Shown piece after piece: positions 27,468-35,896 of a DNA stretch of 35,896 nucleotides. Numbering within the stretch: position 1 is the stretch's first letter; each line of letters starts with the position of its first letter. A program made the translations under genes and the position numbers. Source of the DNA: JANSWP01 sp041941305 (GTDB lineage Bacteria; Bacteroidota; Bacteroidia; Chitinophagales; Saprospiraceae); contig JBGTQJ010000081.1 of assembly GCA_041941305.1 (NCBI GenBank), positions 1 through 35,896 of the forward strand, read 5' to 3'. The notes under the pieces were generated by a model. It did not search any database, was not told the origin of the DNA, and was given only the letters and a program-made list of their open reading frames with translations.

Positions 27468-29177
27468 TCAATTTTGCACAAGTCCAGCTTCACGTATTTT
27501 GTCCAAAAGTGCTTCTAACTGTAGCATGACACCATCAGGATGCTGATGCGCAACCGCAATCATTGCCCACCTTGAAGGTATTGTAGCAATTGTATCTGTG
27601 TAAACTTCAGCATGATTCGTTTTGATTGCTTGATTCAAAACCGGTAATGTACACTCTTTACTTGGTTTGAAAATTCGGGTAGCTCCGTAAAGCGATTCGG
27701 TTTCTTGCAAGCCTGCTTGTTTTCGGATTTTTTCCAGGAACACCCGAAGGCATTCTGCTCCATTGAATGAGATATTGGGGTCTTGAACGCCAATTAGGGT
27801 TTCTTCTCCAAAATGCCCGCCGATTCGACCTATCGCAAAATCGAGTCCTGCCATGGTCAAGCCCAGATGGTTGTTGTGGAAAGCGGAACGGAAGCCATTC
27901 ATACAATCGAGAATTTCATGATAGTGTTTTTTGGATACACCAAAATCAGTTGCATTATGTTTATCTAAGTATATATTCCCTTTCCATGAAGTTCCCTCCA
28001 TAAATTGCAGCGTCAAGCCTGGAGCTACTTCCCCCCAACGTATATGGGCAGAAGGATTGGCCTTCAATTTTTCACTATTTTTTTCGACCTCATCGTAATA
28101 AATATGTGGTTCCAAAATGTAGTCATCGCCATGTCGATAGGCATCTTTGGCAAGTACTTCCAAATTTTGAGTATCATCTAAATCAATTCCAGGTGTAATT
28201 CGAGCACCATCTCCAGAGTCAGCAGCTTTTAGACAACCCAAGGTCAGACCATATCGTTTCTGTAAAAGCATTGCAGCATTTAGAAGTTGTTTTGTGAAAA
28301 CAGCTAAACTATTGTCTGTGCGAACAATGGTATAGCCTGGTAAAACCGGAAATTTACAACCAAGCCTCTGGCGAAGTAGAGAATGCTTGGCTTCTTCTTC
28401 CAAAATCTGATATGGTGAAAGGCCTTTTATAATGGACTTAAGTTGAACTGCACTTTTAACAGTTGGAAAAAGCACACTTTTCCGGTTCCAGTCTCTGGCA
28501 ACTTCCGGACTATTGGCATCCATCAACAGTCGGTCAAGTCCAGCTAATCGTTTTAACCAAATTAAGAAGATTTGCATTTCTTTTTCTAAAGCGTATAATC
28601 GAACGACTGCATTTTCTCGCTCTTTAATAAATGTCAGGATTTTATCGATTTGGGGTCTTGGTTTTTCAAGATGTTGTTCAGCCAATACCAATAATGCATG
28701 GGAAAGATAATAGTAATCAATTCCCGGTAATTCCACAGACTCTAAAGCTCCCTGTCGTACCCCGGCTTTCCATGGCTGGATGCGACCTACCGCTAAATCA
28801 CCTGGGCTTGCCAGGTAGACTGCCCGTGCTTCTTTATAGGAAGTATAATCGGTTGGAGTGATGCCTTTCATCACTTTATCCAAATCTCCATCAAAGGTTT
28901 TTAAATCAGGTGTTGTAGAGTGTAAAATGATAGATGCTCCTACTGATTTGAGTGATGGAACGGGCTGTAACTCCAGAGTCGCTACATTGGTTAGTTCGCT
29001 TAATTCAATATCCAAAAGCTTTTTGCACAAATGTGCTACCGTTTTTTCATCCAAAACCAGGGGACCGGTATAGAAACCCTGCCAGGCATATTTTTTTGTA
29101 GCAGTTGAAAGCTCCCAATAATATGGAAGTCCGGTATGATCATCTTTTTGTTCTGTTGGAACTTTTTGGATATTCAT
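27468..29177 (-). CDS. ATP-grasp-like ligase of unknown substrate
   Basis: A 569-aa cytoplasmic protein without signal peptide. The C-terminal part (about 275-490) shows features of an ATP-grasp fold: a Lys in GCLKAADSGDG (Lys317) suited to nucleotide binding, a strand ending YILEPHI (Glu356), then LTLQFMEGTSWKG, and GLDFAIG (Asp446) with QDPNISFNGAE (Asp466, Asn468, Asn472) in the place of the metal-binding loop. The N-terminal 250 residues are not recognised; they may be a pre-ATP-grasp domain plus a helical linker. ATP-grasp enzymes join a carboxylate to an amine, thiol or imino group at the cost of ATP. It is the last gene of a three-gene set with an M20 amidohydrolase (85-bp gap) and a Nit-type amidase. 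I could not match it to a named subfamily, and the fold call rests on motif pattern only. Confidence 0.6.
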   Translation of the reverse strand: MNIQKVPTEQKDDHTGLPYYWELSTATKKYAWQGFYTGPLVLDEKTVAHLCKKLLDIELSELTNVATLELQPVPSLKSVGASIILHSTTPDLKTFDGDLDKVMKGITPTDYTSYKEARAVYLASPGDLAVGRIQPWKAGVRQGALESVELPGIDYYYLSHALLVLAEQHLEKPRPQIDKILTFIKERENAVVRLYALEKEMQIFLIWLKRLAGLDRLLMDANSPEVARDWNRKSVLFPTVKSAVQLKSIIKGLSPYQILEEEAKHSLLRQRLGCKFPVLPGYTIVRTDNSLAVFTKQLLNAAMLLQKRYGLTLGCLKAADSGDGARITPGIDLDDTQNLEVLAKDAYRHGDDYILEPHIYYDEVEKNSEKLKANPSAHIRWGEVAPGLTLQFMEGTSWKGNIYLDKHNATDFGVSKKHYHEILDCMNGFRSAFHNNHLGLTMAGLDFAIGRIGGHFGEETLIGVQDPNISFNGAECLRVFLEKIRKQAGLQETESLYGATRIFKPSKECTLPVLNQAIKTNHAEVYTDTIATIPSRWAMIAVAHQHPDGVMLQLEALLDKIREAGLVQN

Positions 29178-29262
29178 CTTGATTTTTGCCTGAAACTTTG
29201 AACCTAATCCTGGAAATCTACGGTAACTAAATACAGATCTTCAAAAATAGACTTTAAGTCTT

Positions 29263-30552
29263 TTAATATACTTCCTCTTCTACCTCAATACTTATTGGTA
29301 GTTGGTGGAAACGAATCAATTCTTTCAAGTAAAGTTCACTTACTTGTAATGCAGCAGAAATGTCCTCAACTTTTACAAATTCATCCGGGTGATGGCTGAT
29401 GCCTTCTTTGCATTGAACGAAGAGCATACTTACTGGCATTATTGCGGACAAGGCAACAGCATCGTGCCCGGCACCACTGGACAGTTTTATTATTTTTTCA
29501 ATCCCTGACTGAGAAATCGCTTGTTCCAATAGATCGCAAAGTAGTGGGTCGCACCCTACTGCTTCATTTTGTTGCAAAACTGTCCAATCCAACCACAGCT
29601 TCCTCATTTTACAGATCTGATTTGCCTTGTTTTCCAAAGCAGCAAGGGCTTCAAACATTGCATTATCATCCGGACTTCTCAGGTCCAAAGAACAAATCAC
29701 TTCACTTGGGATTACATTGGAGACATTGGGTTTTGTAATTAATTTTCCTACGGTTGCAATTACTGATTTATTTGAATTTAAAGCGTATTTCTCTACTTCA
29801 GAAATAAAATCTACAGCAGCACATAGAGCATCCTGACGCATGTTCATAGGGGTAGTACCGGCATGTCCTGCTTTGCCCATAAATTTTACCTCAACTCTGG
29901 TTTGACCAGCAATACAAGTGACAATCCCTACCGGAACCCTGTTTTTTTCAAGCACCGGCCCTTGTTCAATGTGAACTTCAAAAAATCCCAAACACTCATC
30001 GGCGTTTATGGCATCTCTGGGAATATAATCTGGATCGCCACCATTTTTTTTGATTACTTCAGCAAGGCTGAGCCCTTCGTCATCCCGACGATTCAGCCAT
30101 TCTTTTTGAAAAGTATTGCTCAAAACACTGCTTCCCAAATAGGTCGTAGTAAATCGAACCCCTTCTTCGTCACAAAAACCTACTACTTCAATATTAAAGG
30201 GGAGGTCGGTTTCAAATTGATTAAGTTGTTCGGCAATATCCAGGGCAATGAGCAATCCAAGCTGTCCATCAAATTTCCCGGCGTTTTTAACCGTATCCAA
30301 ATGTGAACCTATGATAAAGGTTTTATCCGTGGGGATTGTTGCTTCCAGTCGTCCAATTACATTGCCAATATTGTCGATTCTTGTTGTCAAGCCTGCCTCA
30401 TGCATCCAATTTAACATGAGCTGTGTTACTTTTTGAAAGGTACCTGATCCATAGCTACGGGTTAAACAATTTTTGTCTTCACTAACCTTCGCCATTGCTT
30501 CGATTCTTTGTACAATGTTTTGTGTTCGTTCTCTAAAGTTTTCGATTAACAT
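29263..30552 (-). CDS. M20 family amidohydrolase (allantoate / N-carbamoyl-amino-acid type)
   Basis: A 429-aa zinc-dependent amidase of the hydantoinase/carbamoylase branch of peptidase family M20. All family landmarks are present: GSHLDTVKNAGKFDGQLG (His84, Asp95), FCDEEGVRF (Glu129-Glu130), EVHIEQGPVLE (His194, Glu196), KAGHAGTTPM (His230 in the dimerisation domain), SSGAGHDA and ISHHPDE (His388). Family members cleave the ureido or amide group of allantoate, ureidoglycolate, N-carbamoyl-amino acids or beta-ureidopropionate, releasing ammonia and CO2 or an amino acid. Sequence alone does not fix the substrate, so I give no symbol. Length is normal. It lies between the Nit-type gene (54-bp gap) and the ATP-grasp gene. 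No allantoinase or other purine-degradation gene is in the window. Confidence 0.9.
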   Translation of the reverse strand: MLIENFRERTQNIVQRIEAMAKVSEDKNCLTRSYGSGTFQKVTQLMLNWMHEAGLTTRIDNIGNVIGRLEATIPTDKTFIIGSHLDTVKNAGKFDGQLGLLIALDIAEQLNQFETDLPFNIEVVGFCDEEGVRFTTTYLGSSVLSNTFQKEWLNRRDDEGLSLAEVIKKNGGDPDYIPRDAINADECLGFFEVHIEQGPVLEKNRVPVGIVTCIAGQTRVEVKFMGKAGHAGTTPMNMRQDALCAAVDFISEVEKYALNSNKSVIATVGKLITKPNVSNVIPSEVICSLDLRSPDDNAMFEALAALENKANQICKMRKLWLDWTVLQQNEAVGCDPLLCDLLEQAISQSGIEKIIKLSSGAGHDAVALSAIMPVSMLFVQCKEGISHHPDEFVKVEDISAALQVSELYLKELIRFHQLPISIEVEEEVY

Positions 30553-30606
30553 ATTTTCTGGTAAATTTTTTCAGATAAATGATTCGTCAATAATTTATTG
30601 CCTCCA

Positions 30607-31428
30607 TTATGAAAAGAATAATTGGTGGCGTATATCCTTTAATGCTGGCAGTTTTTTCCTGACTTCTTTCAGGTAATCCAGGTCGATTTCGCAAACAATG
30701 ACAGCTTCGCGATCGGGGCACTGTGCTAATATTTGACCCCAGGGATCAATGACCATGCTTTTACCGTAGGTTATGCGATTTGAATAATTATTTCCTATTT
30801 GTGCTGCAGCAACAATGTAGCACTGGTTTTCGATTGCTCTCGCTCTTAGCAAGATTTCCCAGTGGGCTTTCCCGGTAGGAACTGTAAATGCGGCAGGTAC
30901 AAAAATAAGGTCGACGCCCGCAAGGGCAAGTCTGCGAAAGAGTTCGGGAAATCGAAGGTCGTAACAAATGCTTAAACCGATTTTTAAGTCCAAAGTGGTG
31001 GTGGTCACCACTTGATTTCCTGCTTCAACAAATTGAGACTCATCATGGGTATTGCTTTTATCATAATCAATTTTAAAGAGATGGATTTTATCGTATTGTG
31101 CGATCAACTGTCCATTTTGGTCAATGACCGGCAGGGTATTTTTGACCTTGGAATTATCTGCTGATTTTACGGGAATGCTACCTCCAACGATAGCTATTTG
31201 GTGCTTTTTTGCAAATGCTTGTAAAAACTGATAGCTTTTCCCATTAGGTATGGACTCTGCAAATGGCAGTTTTTCATCCCCTTCTGCCATAAATGAGAAG
31301 TGTTCTGGAAGAGCAAGCAATTGAGCCCCGTCCAGGACTGCCTTTTCCATCAACTTTTCGGCCCGATGAAAGTTTTCATCCTGGTTTTTTCCCGAACAAA
31401 GTTGAACCACACCAATTTTTAATTTCAT
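30607..31428 (-). CDS. Nit-type carbon-nitrogen hydrolase (omega-amidase / deaminated-glutathione amidase-like)
   Basis: A 273-aa nitrilase-superfamily amidase. The catalytic triad is clear: Glu42 in LPEHFSF, Lys114 in YDKIHLF and Cys155 in SICYDLRFPELFR. The GKAHWEILLRARAIENQCY segment and the HDESQFVEAG loop put it in the Nit1/Nit2-like branch, whose known members remove the terminal amide of deaminated glutathione or of 2-oxoglutaramate-like acids. I chose the ATG at 31428, which matches the family N-terminus (MKLKIGVVQL); the frame continues 16 codons further upstream, but that part is not family-like. It is the first gene of the minus-strand set, preceded by an exact palindrome. Which amide it cleaves is not decided by the sequence. 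Confidence 0.9.
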   Translation of the reverse strand: MKLKIGVVQLCSGKNQDENFHRAEKLMEKAVLDGAQLLALPEHFSFMAEGDEKLPFAESIPNGKSYQFLQAFAKKHQIAIVGGSIPVKSADNSKVKNTLPVIDQNGQLIAQYDKIHLFKIDYDKSNTHDESQFVEAGNQVVTTTTLDLKIGLSICYDLRFPELFRRLALAGVDLIFVPAAFTVPTGKAHWEILLRARAIENQCYIVAAAQIGNNYSNRITYGKSMVIDPWGQILAQCPDREAVIVCEIDLDYLKEVRKKLPALKDIRHQLFFS

Positions 31429-31475
31429 ATACTGGTTTTCCTTATTATTACTGGTGGCAGGCAAAAGAAGGCACA

Positions 31476-31494
31476 TTTTTACACTATGTAAAAA
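31476..31494. promoter_or_regulatory. Exact palindrome, possible operator of the amidase operon
   Basis: TTTTTACACTATGTAAAAA is a perfect 8-3-8 inverted repeat, and it extends imperfectly to CACA and TGTG outside (31472-31501). It lies 48 bp before the ATG of the Nit-type gene. A TTCTTTTG on the minus strand at about 31462-31469 could be the -7 element, which would put the palindrome in the -15 to -40 region. A repressor site is plausible; I cannot name the regulator family. Confidence 0.45.
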
Positions 31495-31733
31495 AAATGT
31501 GAATGTTCCACTTATTATTTGCTTGCCTTTAAGGTCAAAATTGAATACAATAGCGTATGAGAAGTAGTATTATGGATTGAGCCTGAGCCTTAAGTTATAA
31601 AAAAAATGAATTAAACTTAAATTTGATGTGTCCAATTAATGATGGTTTCTATAAAAGCGCCTATTTAACTTCAAAGGGTTTCGATAACCTTTATCTATTT
31701 CTCACAATCAATTAACAATCCAGACCTGAATTT

Positions 31734-31741
31734 TATCTTTA
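31734..31741 (+). promoter_or_regulatory. Possible -7 element for the 1319-aa gene
   Basis: TATCTTTA is one base from TAnnTTTG and 50 bp before the ATG at 31792. No convincing -33 TTG is seen. Confidence 0.25.
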
Positions 31742-31791
31742 CAGCGATTTATCTGTCGTCACCACTCGAAGAACTGATGTAAACAGCATTT

Positions 31792-34700
31792 ATGAAATTT
31801 GGCTCACTATTTTTACTGATTGCGATTGGTTTTATTATAATCCCATCTTCAATTGAAGCACAAACTTCCTGTGATCAAACACTTCCGACGATTCTACTAA
31901 AAAATGGGCTGATCGCAACGCTACCCAATGAACAGGAAGTGACCATCGCTGCAAGTCATTTTAACGCAGCATCTTTTGACAACCTCACACCAAAAGACGC
32001 TCTTCAATTTTCATTTTCAAAAATTCCTGCTGACTCATTAAGAACTTTTGATTGCACCAACCTTGGGCAGGTAAATTTGAAAATTTGGGTTACTGATTTG
32101 GCTGGGAATCAGCAAGGAGTAACTACGTTTATTATTATTCAGGACAATCAGGATGTTTGTTTTGGAAACACCCCTGGATGTATCCCTGCACTTTTTAGTG
32201 ACAATGGACTGGTTGCAAATATTTCAGGTGAAGGAGAGTTGGATTTGAATATTAAATACCTAAATAAAGGGTTTATTCCAAATTGTGTTATTGATTCTGT
32301 TGAATATACCTACAGCAATAATTTGAATGATTCAACCAGAATCTATTCCTGTGATGAAATTGGGCTACAAAATCTGCAAATTTGGGGCAAAAGACCTGCA
32401 GGGAATTTTTCATTTCTCGAAAACTTTGTTGAGGTCCAGGACAATAAGGAATATTGTGAATTTCTTACAAGCCCCGCTTGCCTGCCTATCCCGATTATCA
32501 GAAATGGATTGATAACCAATGCTCCTCCAAATAATGTGACCACCGTTTTTGCCAGCATGTATGACTTTAATAGTATTTCTGAATGTAGCCAAGATAAACA
32601 ACTTCGTTTTTCCTTTTCAGAAGACATTACAGATACCCTTCGACAAGTTTCTTTCGATGATGCAGGTGTAGAACAAATAGATATTTGGGTAACCGATGCC
32701 AATGGCAATCAGAGCTTGGCTTCTACCTTTTTGAATATCCAGGCAAATCCGGATATCACGATTAATTGCTGTGACATTGAAATAGACGAATTGGAGGTCT
32801 TGCCTGCACTATGTGAAGGTGATTCAGGAGTAGTTTCAATAAGCATAGACAGTGATTTTCCTCCCTATAATTATAACTGGAGTCATGGTTTAACAGTGAT
32901 TACTCAAGGATTTGAACAAACGCAAAAAATTCCTCCAGGTCCTGTTGAACTCACAGTTACAGATAATATCGGTTGTGTGGGCAGTTGGTCTGGAAATGTA
33001 TTGGAACTTCCTCCCCTAACATTGATAAATATGGATTCGACCCAGCCACCTTGCCAGGGATCTGATTTGGGAAGTATTCAATTTGAAATAATGGGTGGGC
33101 AGCCTATTATGGATAGCTTGTACGAAATACATACGCTTTGGAATGGGAAAACAGAACTTGCCAAGGGAGTTAACCTGGATAGTTTGCCACCTGGAAATTA
33201 TTGCTTTGAAATCCTGGATACCAATAATTGTATCTTGGAAAGGTGTTTTACTTTAGAATACCAAAGGGGATATGAATTGTTGAAAGATTCAACCAATGTA
33301 CTTTGCTTTGGCGATGCCACTGGTAATATTGATGTCAATGTCAGCTTAGACTTTGGATTCCCTGTTTTTCCTTATACCTATTTATGGTCTGGGGACCATC
33401 CAATAACCAATCAAAATGACCAAACTTTTACCAGTGGAGTTAGTGAGTTATTGGCAGGAACTTATTCGCTAACTATGACAGACGGGGAAGGTTGTACAAG
33501 CACGACCTCTATCAATATTGAAGAGCCACCTCCGCTGGCTCCTCAATTGGAAATTATTTCCCAACCTGCTTGTTTTGGTGATTTTGTGGTGATCTCAATA
33601 CCCGAAGTTTTGGGCGGAAACTCCAGTTTTTTCCAATTTTGGCAGGGAGATAATGATCCCAAACCTTTGGGAGATACCATTCAGCTTTTTGCCGGCACCT
33701 ATGAATTAAATGTGAAGGAAATTGCCACTGGTTGCCTATGGGATAGTACGATTACCATTCAACAACCTCCTCCACTTTCAATTGACAGTTTGCAAACATT
33801 ACCTGAAACCTGTTTTGGTTTGTCAGATGGTGCATTGCGGTTTCGGGTAAGTGGAGGTGCTCTTGATCCACAAGGAGATTATACCATTGCCATTTCAAAC
33901 CTCGGAGTTTTTCAATCTGATATAATTGATTTTACAAATTTGGCTGCTGGCAACTATGGTATTTTAGTCGGAGATGCTAATGGTTGTACCATATCGGAAA
34001 ACGTAGATATTGAAGTGGCTAAAAATTTATTGATCAGCGCAGATATATCACACATAAAATGTTTCGGAGATGATAATGGGGAAATTTATGTAGAAATTTC
34101 ATCTATCGGGGAGCCACCAAATCTTCCTTTTGAATTTGAATGGTCAGGAAACCCTGCTCCACCTCCAGCGGTTAACGAACCAGATAATAGTACCTTGCCT
34201 AATCTTGCTTCTGGAAATTATCAGGTAATTGCTACGGATGCTGATGGCTGTGTCATTTCTGGAATTTACAATATCGTTGAACCACCAAAACTGGTTGCGA
34301 GTTTTGGTATAGGCTCAGAACCTGCCTGTCCTGAGATTGCGAATGGATGGCTGCGTGTAAATGCAGATGGGGGCACTTTCCCTTACGACTTCTTATGGAG
34401 TACAAACCCTCCGCAAACTACGATGGAGGCAATTAATTTACCAGAAGGGAATTTAATAGTGACCATCTCTGATGAAAATGATTGTGCGGTCGTTTTAGAT
34501 ACGGTTTTGGAAGCAGGACCTAAACCCATAGTCGAACTATTGTCTCAAACAGATGAAAGCTGCCAATTCGGAAATGATGGAACTGCAGCTGTAGCAGCCA
34601 GTTTAGGTAATGGGGTTTTTAAATATGTTTGGTCCACTATTCCTGTTCAAAGTGATTCCATCGCTACAGGGCTGCCTGCTGGCATTTTTGAAGTGACCGC

Positions 34701-35751
34701 TACTGATACGGTGGGATGTAGTGGGAGCCTTCAGATTGAAATAAAAGCCCAAACTTTACCAGAGATATTAAGCTTGGAAAATGACTCTTTACTTTGCTTT
34801 AATGATGCAGATGGGATCCTGGAAGTAGCAGCTATTTCAGATAGCCTTCCTTTGATTTTTAATTGGTCCAATGGTGAAATGGAATCCATCATTGACAGTC
34901 TGTCTTCCGGCACTTATTACCTCACAGTTACAGATCAAAAAGCTTGCTCAGTTGTAGATACGGTAATCGTTTGGGAACCGCCAAGGATGATGCAACACAT
35001 TCCGGAACCTGGTATTCCCAATTGCTTTGGACAAGATGTTTCAGTTACAGTAGATCATGTTTCTGGAGGGAATGGAGCTCCATATCTTTTTTCAGTAAAT
35101 GGATCAGACTTTTCAGAACTTGGGGAAGTTTTAGCTGTCAATGCTGGTCCTATTTTGATTACAATCATCGATGGAGAAGGTTGTACAAAAGATACGATGA
35201 TAACTGCTTCAACTCCACCCCCAATTATTATTTCTCTCGACCATGAAGATCTTGAATTATGTGAACCTATTCCATTACAACTAAATATCAGCGACCTGGG
35301 CAGAATAATAGCTGACAGCACAAAATGGGTAATTCTGGAGGGAGAAGAAGATGCCTTAAGTTGCTTCAACTGTATGGAGCCTATATTCTTTCCAGGAAGT
35401 GCTTTATATTATGAATTTATGGTCATCGTTAGGGATAGTCTGGGGTGTAAGGATTCTCTGACTATTGATACCTCACCACTCCATTTTCCTGACCTCTTTA
35501 CTCCAAATGGAGATGGTGCCAATGACTATTTCGAAATCAAAGCCTGCGAAAATTTAGGCAAATTTGAAAATGAATTGCTTGTCTTGAATCAATGGGGAAA
35601 CATCGTTTTCCAAACGGATAATTATCAAAATGACTGGGATGGTACCTGGAAAGGAAAACCACTGCCTGAAGCTTCTTATTACTATAGTTTTAAAATTGAA
35701 ATATTAGGCAGGACATTGGAAAAGACGGGAAGGATTGCCATTCTTAGGTGA
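31792..35751 (+). CDS. SprB-repeat surface protein with T9SS type B (CHU_C) sorting domain
   Basis: A 1319-aa secreted protein. A signal peptide covers residues 1-24 (IGFIIIPSSIEAQ). Residues about 26-330 are three repeats of about 100 aa, each with NGL(I/V), an FSFS- or YSN-like strand, a Cys-x-x-x-G turn, (I/V)W(V/G) and an IQDN-type end. Residues about 332-1160 contain about ten SprB-like repeats with CFGDxxGxIxVxVS, YxWSG and AGTYxLTVTDxxGC motifs, separated by PP-L linkers. The C-terminal 85 residues form a gliding-motility-associated sorting domain (FPDLFTPNGDGANDYF, LLVLNQWGNIVFQ, WDGTWKGKPLPEASYYY, GRIAILR). Such proteins go through the type IX system; SprB itself is a gliding adhesin, but here only the repeats are shared. 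Cys pairs in the repeats suggest disulfides. The gene stands alone. Confidence 0.93.
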   Translation: MKFGSLFLLIAIGFIIIPSSIEAQTSCDQTLPTILLKNGLIATLPNEQEVTIAASHFNAASFDNLTPKDALQFSFSKIPADSLRTFDCTNLGQVNLKIWVTDLAGNQQGVTTFIIIQDNQDVCFGNTPGCIPALFSDNGLVANISGEGELDLNIKYLNKGFIPNCVIDSVEYTYSNNLNDSTRIYSCDEIGLQNLQIWGKRPAGNFSFLENFVEVQDNKEYCEFLTSPACLPIPIIRNGLITNAPPNNVTTVFASMYDFNSISECSQDKQLRFSFSEDITDTLRQVSFDDAGVEQIDIWVTDANGNQSLASTFLNIQANPDITINCCDIEIDELEVLPALCEGDSGVVSISIDSDFPPYNYNWSHGLTVITQGFEQTQKIPPGPVELTVTDNIGCVGSWSGNVLELPPLTLINMDSTQPPCQGSDLGSIQFEIMGGQPIMDSLYEIHTLWNGKTELAKGVNLDSLPPGNYCFEILDTNNCILERCFTLEYQRGYELLKDSTNVLCFGDATGNIDVNVSLDFGFPVFPYTYLWSGDHPITNQNDQTFTSGVSELLAGTYSLTMTDGEGCTSTTSINIEEPPPLAPQLEIISQPACFGDFVVISIPEVLGGNSSFFQFWQGDNDPKPLGDTIQLFAGTYELNVKEIATGCLWDSTITIQQPPPLSIDSLQTLPETCFGLSDGALRFRVSGGALDPQGDYTIAISNLGVFQSDIIDFTNLAAGNYGILVGDANGCTISENVDIEVAKNLLISADISHIKCFGDDNGEIYVEISSIGEPPNLPFEFEWSGNPAPPPAVNEPDNSTLPNLASGNYQVIATDADGCVISGIYNIVEPPKLVASFGIGSEPACPEIANGWLRVNADGGTFPYDFLWSTNPPQTTMEAINLPEGNLIVTISDENDCAVVLDTVLEAGPKPIVELLSQTDESCQFGNDGTAAVAASLGNGVFKYVWSTIPVQSDSIATGLPAGIFEVTATDTVGCSGSLQIEIKAQTLPEILSLENDSLLCFNDADGILEVAAISDSLPLIFNWSNGEMESIIDSLSSGTYYLTVTDQKACSVVDTVIVWEPPRMMQHIPEPGIPNCFGQDVSVTVDHVSGGNGAPYLFSVNGSDFSELGEVLAVNAGPILITIIDGEGCTKDTMITASTPPPIIISLDHEDLELCEPIPLQLNISDLGRIIADSTKWVILEGEEDALSCFNCMEPIFFPGSALYYEFMVIVRDSLGCKDSLTIDTSPLHFPDLFTPNGDGANDYFEIKACENLGKFENELLVLNQWGNIVFQTDNYQNDWDGTWKGKPLPEASYYYSFKIEILGRTLEKTGRIAILR

Positions 35752-35830
35752 AAATAAACATGAGTCATCCCTAATTTTAACAATATAATTCCTTTCCTTT
35801 ATTTTCTTCGCTTAATCTTTTGATATTCAA

Positions 35831-35888
35831 TTTGTTGCGGGGTGCGAGTTGCGGGCTTGACCAACCCGCAACTTGCACCCCACAACAA
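35831..35888 (+). repeat. Strong palindromic element, right end
   Basis: The arms 35832-35855 and 35865-35888 pair at 22 of 24 positions around a 9-base loop. The left arm begins TTTGTTGCGGGGTGCGAGTT, nearly identical to the minus-strand arm at 51-70. The element lies about 80 bp after the stop codon of the 1319-aa gene. No T-run follows within the window, so a classical terminator is not shown; an REP-like or mRNA-stabilising element is possible. Confidence 0.7.
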
Positions 35889-35896
35889 GGGTAAAT

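Larger units (their letters stand above)
31429..31791. other. Intergenic region between divergent genes
   Basis: This 363-bp AT-rich spacer contains the palindrome at 31476-31494, a possible -7 element at 31734-31741 for the plus-strand gene, and short AGGCAA/TTGCCT arms at about 31459-31464 and 31522-31527 that flank the palindrome. I see no RNA gene, and no reading frame here worth keeping. Confidence 0.6.

Noticed and set aside
28513..30436. Plus-strand frames opposite the ATP-grasp and M20 genes
   Set aside because: They are shadows of genes with full family motifs on the minus strand.
1..35896. Window as an integrated mobile element bounded by the end palindromes
   Set aside because: There is no integrase, transposase, tRNA or target duplication, and the end elements are palindromes behind genes rather than element termini.

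Overview
The window looks like chromosomal DNA of a member of the Bacteroidota, most likely a Saprospira-like or other gliding-type lineage. I infer this from AT-rich DNA, the lack of clear Shine-Dalgarno sequences, TAnnTTTG-like promoter elements, two C-terminal sorting signals of the type IX secretion system (T9SS; one type A, one type B or CHU_C), SprB-like and PKD repeats, a Reg_prop/Y_Y_Y histidine kinase paired with a LytTR regulator, and a lipoprotein with acidic residues just after the acylated cysteine. I see no tRNA, rRNA, CRISPR array, insertion sequence or phage gene.

Layout. At 1-161 lies a degenerate palindrome. From 162 to 5715 four units lie on the minus strand: an unrecognised 1125-aa exported helical protein, a surface-type lipoprotein with an Asp-box, a 3' remnant of a serine hydrolase, and a small exported protein of unknown function. 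At 6126-9311 (plus) is a secreted caspase-family (C14) protein with an N-terminal propeller, followed by a 96-aa PH/GRAM-like protein. At 9840-13773 a LytTR response regulator and a propeller-type sensor kinase are transcribed divergently. At 13967-27385 a single 4472-aa modular surface protein fills 37% of the window. It ends in a hairpin terminator. At 27468-31428 (minus) are three co-directional enzyme genes: a Nit-type amidase, an M20 allantoate/carbamoyl-amino-acid amidohydrolase and an ATP-grasp-like protein. An exact 8-3-8 palindrome lies in front of the first. At 31792-35751 (plus) is a 1319-aa SprB-repeat protein with a type B sorting domain, followed by a strong palindrome.

How it may work together (inference). 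Most of the window encodes cell-surface or secreted products: two T9SS substrates, a caspase with a signal peptide, a lipoprotein and exported proteins. The kinase/regulator pair sits directly upstream of the giant T9SS protein and is a natural candidate to control it. The three-enzyme cluster is metabolic and separate. It joins two amide-cleaving enzymes to a probable ATP-dependent ligase, a combination I cannot match to a known pathway. The palindromes at the two window ends share 19 of 20 bases and lie in the same orientation, about 80-90 bp downstream of the outermost, outward-facing genes.
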